Of a stretch of DNA of 64,000 nt, positions 59,010-64,000 are shown in pieces. Position 1 is the stretch's first letter. The number at the start of each line of letters is the position of its first letter. The translations under genes were made by a program, and so were the position numbers. The stretch covers positions 1 to 64,000 of the forward strand of contig JBBDIP010000059.1 in NCBI GenBank assembly GCA_040880305.1, read 5' to 3'. The stretch comes from JBBDIP01 sp040880305. Lineage in GTDB: Bacteria; Bacillota; Sulfobacillia; Fermentithermobacillales; Fermentithermobacillaceae. The notes beneath the pieces are model-generated. The model made no database searches and was not told the origin of the DNA. It worked only from the letters and a program-made list of their open reading frames with translations.

Positions 59010-61394
59010 CTACCCGATCGATTGGTAGAGCGCGGGATCCGCGTTGGCGACGAACGGCGAAGGAACCCCCTCGTAGTGGAGGTGCAGCTTGTGAAGCGCC
59101 CTGGTGCAGGCTGTATAGAGGACTCGGCGGTCCGCTTCCGCTGAGTACCGGTCCTTGCTGGCGTCGTATATGACCACCGCCTCGAACTCCAGGCCCTTGG
59201 CCAGGTACGAGGCGATGACCAAGATGCCCCGCCTGAACCGGCCCTCGCCCGGTTTGACCAGGCTGATCTTCTGGCCGCGGAGTCCGGGCGCCGCTTTGAG
59301 GTCGTCGAAAGCCGCCCAACTCTCACGCGCGGTCTTGCAGATGATGGCGATCGACGTCAACCCTGAATCCTTCAGCCCGGCGACGTCAGCAGCGACCGAG
59401 CGCGCCAGCGCCTCCCGATCGGGTGAGACGAACACCTTGGGGAGTTCGCCGGGACGTTCGATAGCCTCGATTGGCTCGCCGCCAGCGAGAAGTCCCCTGG
59501 TAAACTCGGTGATCTCGCGCGTGGAGCGATAGCTCTCGGTAAGGATGACGCGGACGACTGGCCGGTCGGTAGAGCCGTACACCGCTGAGACCTGGCTGAC
59601 CACTTCTTCGGAGGTCGCCGGACCGGAGTCGACGTTCATAGACTGGTTCACGTCCCCCAGCAGCGTGAACGCCGCGCCGGGGAAAGACCTTCGCAGGACC
59701 TCATGCTGGGCGGGGGAGAAGTCCTGCACCTCGTCCACGATGACGTGCCGCACTCCACCGGAGTCCGGGAAGCCGTCCAGCATGCCTTGGAGGAGCAGGA
59801 GGGGGGCCAAGTCCTCATAAGGAATGGTGCCGGAGTTGAGGCGCGCCAGCGTCTGCTTGCGGACCTCTCCAAATCCCTTCGGGAGCGCGAGGCTGTCGCC
59901 CGCGACCTGGCTGAACAGGGCTTCGTCCTTGAACAGCTTCATGTAGGCCTCAAGGGTTGCGACGGGTTTCCACGAATGGACTCTGTCCCGCGCCGCCTGA
60001 ATTTCCTGGTGCGCTTGGATCCTGCCCATCCGCTTGATCTCTTTCGCGAACAGGTACGCGCTCTCCGCGCTCTCTGCGATTTCCTTCTGGAGCTCCTCGA
60101 CCCTGTGCTCCTGCACCTCGTCCAGGAGCCAGTTGGCGCGCCGCTTGATCTTGTCCACCCGCCTTTCCAGCGGGAGGTACCCATACTCTGAGCGGAGGAG
60201 CTTCGCCGCTTCCTCCCTGGACATGACGACATTGCCGCGGAAAGATACCTCGCCCAGGCCTTCAGCGCTGTCAGTGAGGAGGCCGGCGTAGCGCACTATA
60301 AGCGCGGCGAACTCCTGGGACGACTTCAGACGGATCCCGTCCGTCCTGACCAGGTAGCTCTTGCTTCCCCGGTCATCCAGGAGGTACTCCAGTTGATCGC
60401 CGAGGCTCTCGATTTGGAGGGGGCTGAAGCTTTGTTCGGCTGTGGGCATCGCGCCGGGCGTTGCTGTGGGCATCGCCGCTGGCGTCGTCCCTGGCAGTGC
60501 GCTTCTCAGGCGGTCCGCACCAAACTCGCTGAACGATATTTGCTGGACGGGCTCCTCGCCCAGTTCAGGTAGAACTGGTGAAGTGTAGTCGGTGAAAAGG
60601 CCCCCGGGCGAGAACATAACGATGTTCTTGGCGACCATGGTGGCCCTATGCTTGTAAAGGAGGTAGGCTGCGCGGTGCAGGGCGATCACCGTCTTGCCGC
60701 TGCCCGCCGACCCCTGAACCACAAGCGCACCCCTGCTGTCTCCACGGATGACGCGGTTCTGCTCCCGCTGGATAGTGTTTACGATGCTCCGCATGCGGTC
60801 GCCCGTGGCCTTCTGGAGGGCATCCTGCAGCATCTCGTCGTAGATGGTGAGGCTGTTGTCGAACATAAACGTGAGGCGACCGTCTTTGATGCGGAAGTGC
60901 CGCTTCAGTAGAATCTCGCCCGCGACCACGCCCAAAGGCGCTTCGTACTGGGCGTGACCCAACTCGTAGTCGTAGTACATGCTGGAGACAGGCGCCCTCC
61001 AGTCAAAGACAAGGTGTTTGCCGGTCTCTTGCGCCATGAGGGAGGAGATGCCGATGTAAATCTGCTGAACGCCCGCGCCGGAGCTACGGAAGTCGATTCG
61101 CGCGAAGTAGGGGGACTTGGCTAGCCTCTCCAACTGCCTCGCTCTGTCTAGCGAAAAGCGGTGGAGTTTGGCCGCGGTCTTGAGTTTCTGCATGCCGCTG
61201 GCGACCTCGATAACTCCCTCGAAGTCGGCGACGGCGCGGGGCGATTCGTCGCGGAGGAAGTCCTGTGTCCCGGTGAGTTGCGCCCTGTATTTGGCCGTAT
61301 CAGATGTCCGCTCGCGATGCTGCCCGGCTATCTCGTCCAGGACAAGTGCCAACCGTTGTTCCTCATGTTCTTTGTCCGGCACCGAAACGCTCAT
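59010..61394 (-). CDS. helD: HelD-type UvrD/Rep-like helicase (RNA polymerase recycling)
   Basis: A 794-residue superfamily 1 ATPase. The long N-terminal alpha-helical arm (EEQRLALVLDEIAGQHRE and further) precedes motif I QGSAGSGKTVIALHR near residue 230. Motif II reads HVIVDEVQDFSPAQHEVL and the end has VLYTACTRALHKLHLHY. This layout fits HelD, which removes stalled RNA polymerase in Gram-positive bacteria. ATG 61394 behind AGAGGGGGT. A glycine/alanine/methionine/proline repeat (TPAAMPTATPGAMPTAE) interrupts the middle and is likely a linker insertion. Confidence 0.88.
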   Translation of the reverse strand: MSVSVPDKEHEEQRLALVLDEIAGQHRERTSDTAKYRAQLTGTQDFLRDESPRAVADFEGVIEVASGMQKLKTAAKLHRFSLDRARQLERLAKSPYFARIDFRSSGAGVQQIYIGISSLMAQETGKHLVFDWRAPVSSMYYDYELGHAQYEAPLGVVAGEILLKRHFRIKDGRLTFMFDNSLTIYDEMLQDALQKATGDRMRSIVNTIQREQNRVIRGDSRGALVVQGSAGSGKTVIALHRAAYLLYKHRATMVAKNIVMFSPGGLFTDYTSPVLPELGEEPVQQISFSEFGADRLRSALPGTTPAAMPTATPGAMPTAEQSFSPLQIESLGDQLEYLLDDRGSKSYLVRTDGIRLKSSQEFAALIVRYAGLLTDSAEGLGEVSFRGNVVMSREEAAKLLRSEYGYLPLERRVDKIKRRANWLLDEVQEHRVEELQKEIAESAESAYLFAKEIKRMGRIQAHQEIQAARDRVHSWKPVATLEAYMKLFKDEALFSQVAGDSLALPKGFGEVRKQTLARLNSGTIPYEDLAPLLLLQGMLDGFPDSGGVRHVIVDEVQDFSPAQHEVLRRSFPGAAFTLLGDVNQSMNVDSGPATSEEVVSQVSAVYGSTDRPVVRVILTESYRSTREITEFTRGLLAGGEPIEAIERPGELPKVFVSPDREALARSVAADVAGLKDSGLTSIAIICKTARESWAAFDDLKAAPGLRGQKISLVKPGEGRFRRGILVIASYLAKGLEFEAVVIYDASKDRYSAEADRRVLYTACTRALHKLHLHYEGVPSPFVANADPALYQSIG

Positions 61395-61508
61395 CCAGGT
61401 ACCCCCTCTGGTTGATCCTGCCCGCAAGCGGGTTGCAGCCAACGGGTTGCAGCGGGCGCACGGACGTGATAAGATCCAGACACTTTTTGGATGACCTGCT
61501 AATCCCTT

Positions 61509-62183
61509 CTATCTGACTATCTTACCACTCTGGCGAGCCGCTGGGGAGTCCTGCCTGTAGAGACCGTAACGCAGCATTTCCTTGTATTCGTCCATCTCCT
61601 TTAGCGCGGCGGGGAGGTCCGCCAGTCCCTTGTCAGGGCGCGTCCGCGAAGTCTCAAGGAACTTCTCGCTGACGGCGTTAAGCGTCAACAGGATGAACCG
61701 CATGGCCTTCTGGGGGTCGACGCCCTTACGCAGGCCCGAGAAATCCACCCCTTTAAGAAAGATGGCCATCAACCGCTCGGATACCTGCGTGTACCTGGCG
61801 GCCAGATCCGGCTTGACGTCTTCGGGGACATCCTGCATGGTCGCCGCGCCCATCTTGTACATCAGCGGGTTTTCGGAGAGCATCTTCACCTTAAGGGTAC
61901 CCCAGGTCATGAGGCGATCCAGGAGGTCGGACGGCAGCTCGCCGAGGTTTCGCAGAAAGTAATCCAGCTGGTAGTCGATGCTGCAATCCAACGCGTAGAG
62001 GTAGAGGCCTTTCTTGCTGCCGAAATAGTGAAAGAGCAGGCCTTTGGCGATGCCTGCTTCTTTCACTATGTTGTTGGTGGACGCCTTCTCGAACCCGTTT
62101 TCCGCAAACTCCCGTATGGCGGCATCCAGTATCTTCTGCCGCTTGTCCTCCGGGAGCCTGGTCAGACGGTCCGGGCCTTCCAT
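61509..62183 (-). CDS. TetR family regulator
   Basis: A 224-residue repressor. The HTH lies at residues 13-60: KILDAAIREFAENGFEKAS then NIVKEAGIAKGLLFHYFGS. The C-terminal ligand domain is of the common type. Its ATG starts one base after the stop of the permease gene, so it is the last gene of the TetR-ABC operon. Two TTGACC-N4-GGTCAA palindromes at the operon promoter are the obvious targets, which implies self-control. Confidence 0.9.
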   Translation of the reverse strand: MEGPDRLTRLPEDKRQKILDAAIREFAENGFEKASTNNIVKEAGIAKGLLFHYFGSKKGLYLYALDCSIDYQLDYFLRNLGELPSDLLDRLMTWGTLKVKMLSENPLMYKMGAATMQDVPEDVKPDLAARYTQVSERLMAIFLKGVDFSGLRKGVDPQKAMRFILLTLNAVSEKFLETSRTRPDKGLADLPAALKEMDEYKEMLRYGLYRQDSPAARQSGKIVR

Positions 62184-62987
62184 CTAGACGGTGATGTCCT
62201 TGCGGCCGTACGCCGCGTACGAGCCCGCGATGGAGATGACGATCGTTGCCACGGCGGCCGCCAGGTAAACGGGGTCAACTTCCCCCTTGGGCAAGATGTC
62301 CGCCGCGCTGGCCCACTTGAAAGGCGTGATGAAGCGCAGGAAACGGGCTTTCTCCGAGATGTCCGCCACGACCTGCAGCGCGTAAAGGCCCAGGACGAAG
62401 CCCAGCGACGCCGAGTACACCGCGCGGTTGCGTGTCACGAACACCGATCCAAGGAAACCGAGGGAGGCGACAGCCATGATGGCCAAGAGCGTCATGCCTC
62501 CGAGCAGCAAAAAAGGCTTCAAGGCGAAATCCGCCTCGCTGAAGACCCGCATCGCCGCATAGGCCGCCGCCCAGTTGATGCCGGTGAACAGGACCACGTA
62601 GACCACGAAGGTCAGGAGCTTCTGCGTCACGATCTCGGACCTCGTGATGGGCCTCGCCAGCAGGAACTCGACGGTCTTGTCGTTCTCCTCCTTAGATAGG
62701 AGGGAGGTGCTCAGAAGCGACCCGTACATAGCTCCGAACAGGATGATCATGAGGTGCACCTCAGTGCCGAAGTACCCGGTGACCGTGGTCATGTCCAACC
62801 TGTCCATTCCGAACGCTTTGCGCATGCCCTCGGGGAACATTTTGATGAACTCATCCATGCCCTTGCCGGCGCCTGCGAACGACGACTCATAGACCGACAG
62901 CATGTAGGCGACAAATGCCGCCACGGCCACTGTCCAGAAGAGGAAGGTCCGGAAGTTGCGCTTGAGTTCAAAGCGGAAGATGTTCAT
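62184..62987 (-). CDS. ABC transporter permease of the TetR-linked operon
   Basis: A 267-residue ABC-2 type permease with six helices (FRFELKRNFRTFLFWTVAVA at the start). GAAGGAGGGG precedes ATG 62987, which overlaps the ATPase stop by 4 bp. As the ATPase gene in front of it is broken, the transporter may be inactive unless another ATPase helps. It likely exported a drug-like or lipid-like compound. Confidence 0.87.
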   Translation of the reverse strand: MNIFRFELKRNFRTFLFWTVAVAAFVAYMLSVYESSFAGAGKGMDEFIKMFPEGMRKAFGMDRLDMTTVTGYFGTEVHLMIILFGAMYGSLLSTSLLSKEENDKTVEFLLARPITRSEIVTQKLLTFVVYVVLFTGINWAAAYAAMRVFSEADFALKPFLLLGGMTLLAIMAVASLGFLGSVFVTRNRAVYSASLGFVLGLYALQVVADISEKARFLRFITPFKWASAADILPKGEVDPVYLAAAVATIVISIAGSYAAYGRKDITV

Positions 62988-63572
62988 CTTGCCCCCTCCT
63001 TCTCGTAGTAGTGCATGAATATCTCCTCAAGAGTGGGCTCCTCCAGGTGAAGGGCTTTCACCTGGGTCTGAGCCAGGGCCTTGACCAGAGAATCGACGTC
63101 GCCGCTGAACATGAATTTCAGCGTGCCGTTCTCGCGCTCGGGGGCGACCACGCCCCGGAGGTCGTCCGGCAGCCTTGAGGCAGGATCCGCGAACGTCACC
63201 TGCACCTTCATCAGTTGCCGGCCTCGCAGCGACTCGATTTCCTCCGTGCGCAGCACGCGGCCTTCTTCGAAGTTCGCCGTAATAGGCAACTTCGCCGGGT
63301 AGATAGCCGACCTCTTGCTTGATCCGCTTGGTATCGCGGACGGCGTCCAGCCCGAATATCCTGGCCGTCCCCTTGGTGGGGAAGATGAAGTTCAAGAGGC
63401 ACCTAATGGTCGTGGTCTTCCCGGCGCCGTTGGGCCCGATGAATCCGAAGATCTCCCCCTCGGAAAGATGCAGGTTGACGTCGATGATCCCTCTGGACTT
63501 TCCGTAGTACTTGGTGAGCCCCTCCGTCTCGAGGACGTAGCCCTTGCTAGCGGTGACGTTGGCGACGCTCAC
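62984..63572 (-). pseudogene. ABC ATPase gene with central deletion and frameshift
   Basis: From GTG 63572, behind AAAGGAG, the frame has VLETEGLTKYYGKSRGIID, Walker A IGPNGAGKTTTIR near residue 45 and goes on to EVGYLPGEVAYYGEL. There, near 63270-63290, the sequence jumps to the C-terminal part (EGRVLRTEEIESLRGRQ to LEEPTLEEIFMHYYEKEG) in another frame, which ends at 62984. The ABC signature, Walker B and switch, about 130 residues, are missing. A single missing-block deletion explains it. The intact protein would have about 300 residues. Confidence 0.8.
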
Positions 63573-63613
63573 ATTCTTCACTCTCCTTTGACGGTTTGAC
63601 GAAACCAATTGCG

Positions 63614-63677
63614 ATTGACCATGTGGTCAATGCCTTGCGGGTCAAAATATAGCACGCTGTTGACCGGGTGGTCAACA
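63614..63677 (-). promoter_or_regulatory. TetR-controlled promoter with two operators
   Basis: Two palindromes of the form TTGACC-N4-GGTCAA lie at 63614-63631 and 63658-63677, centres 45 bp apart. On the minus strand a -35 TTGACC (63670-63675, inside the second palindrome) and a -10 TATATT (63646-63651) are spaced by 18 bp. Repressor bound at one site covers the -35 and at the other the start region. It leads to the ABC/TetR operon. Confidence 0.75.
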
Positions 63678-63698
63678 GTCCCGCGACCGCAGAGTTGA

Positions 63699-64000
63699 CA
63701 CCGCCCCGATGAGCACGGCACTCCCGCCGAGATATCGGCCCTTGAGGAGGGCCTGGACGTAGAGGCATACTGCGATAAGATGCACGCTGAGCCTGCGGAA
63801 GTCTACGCGAGTCTACTCGCCTGATGACGGGAGGTTCCTGCCGGACCGCTTTATCGTCGGTACGTGCCCTCGCTGCGGCTACAGGGCCGCGCGCGGCGAC
63901 CAGTGTGAGAGCTGCACCACGCTGCTGGATCCGCTGGCGCCGGAGATAGAGGATTGCGTGAAATCCCACGAGAGGGATTGGCCGAAGCTGACGTTGTCCA
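63699..64000 (+). pseudogene. metG: Fragmented methionyl-tRNA synthetase gene, runs off the window
   Basis: From 63699 the plus strand reads PDEHGTPAEISALEEGLDV and AYCDKMHAEPAEVYASLL to a stop at 63822, a segment near residues 50-90 of MetG. From about 63811, in the next frame, it reads VYSPDDGRFLPDRF, GTCPRCGYRAARGDQCE and CTTLLDP, the zinc-domain region that lies about 40 residues later in MetG. A stop lies directly before the first piece, so the N-terminus is also lost. This is a gutted copy and a working synthetase must be elsewhere. Confidence 0.72.

Noticed and set aside
61430..61460. CGGGTTGCAGC repeated twice upstream of helD
   Set aside because: A single short direct repeat with no dyad or promoter context; seems trivial.
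63547..63969. A 140-codon minus-strand frame at the window end
   Set aside because: It crosses the TetR operators and is antisense to the metG fragments, whose conserved motifs explain the sequence.

Overview
The window is a high-G+C chromosome segment that most resembles an uncultured member of the Bacillota (Firmicutes), probably a deep-branching anaerobe. The reasons are Shine-Dalgarno motifs of the GGAGG type with many GTG and TTG starts, the PurS/PurQ/small-PurL form of FGAM synthase, an LL-diaminopimelate aminotransferase (DapL) route to lysine, ECF vitamin uptake with an FMN riboswitch, a FapA gene behind a sigma-28-type promoter, HelD, a tungsten-type aldehyde:ferredoxin oxidoreductase and electron-transfer flavoprotein. 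No outer-membrane genes, rRNA, tRNA or CRISPR array were seen. The taxonomic placement is inference.

Layout. 1-1.5 kb: hydantoinase-like amidohydrolase. 1.6-8.6 kb: purine operon guaA-purB-purC-purS-purQ-purL with a promoter and a strong terminator. 8.6-11.5 kb: gutted MFS gene, then an ABC transporter. 11.5-12 kb: non-coding patch with degenerate hairpin repeats and two tandem repeats. 12-19.4 kb: amide/peptide hydrolases around a type II restriction-modification pair with an XcyI-like endonuclease, then an odd PLP-fold-like protein and an ECF S component. 19.4-22.1 kb: aldehyde oxidoreductase plus a fused ferredoxin. 22.2-24 kb: FapA. 24-30.3 kb: D-aminopeptidase, BirA, and a cell-wall recycling cluster (AnmK, a MurQ-serine hydrolase fusion, a decayed namZ), then ribU under an FMN riboswitch. 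31-34 kb: a four-gene membrane operon of unknown function (DUF6754 type). 34-42.6 kb: creatininase, etfBA plus glycolate/lactate-type dehydrogenase, CcdA/thioredoxin, dapF-dapL, EamA. 42.7-56.9 kb: dipeptidase, flavin reductase, VapBC-like pair, acetyltransferase, orphan MqsA-like regulator, M20 dipeptidase, MscS-sfsA, LUD, DUF4438, S9 peptidase, M20 amidohydrolase, old yellow enzyme. 57-64 kb: two more ABC systems, HelD, a TetR regulator with visible operators, and a broken metG.

How it fits together. The gene content suggests an anaerobe living on peptides, amides and amino acids: at least ten amide- or peptide-cleaving hydrolases occur in 64 kb, with AOR, Etf and FAD-linked dehydrogenase for the oxidations. 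Four genes (MFS, namZ, an ABC ATPase, metG) keep recognisable ends or blocks but have lost their middle with a frame change, a pattern that deserves checking as either real genome decay or an assembly artefact. The most promising unknowns are the four-gene DUF6754 membrane operon, the MurQ-serine hydrolase fusion and the hairpin repeats at 11.5-11.8 kb.
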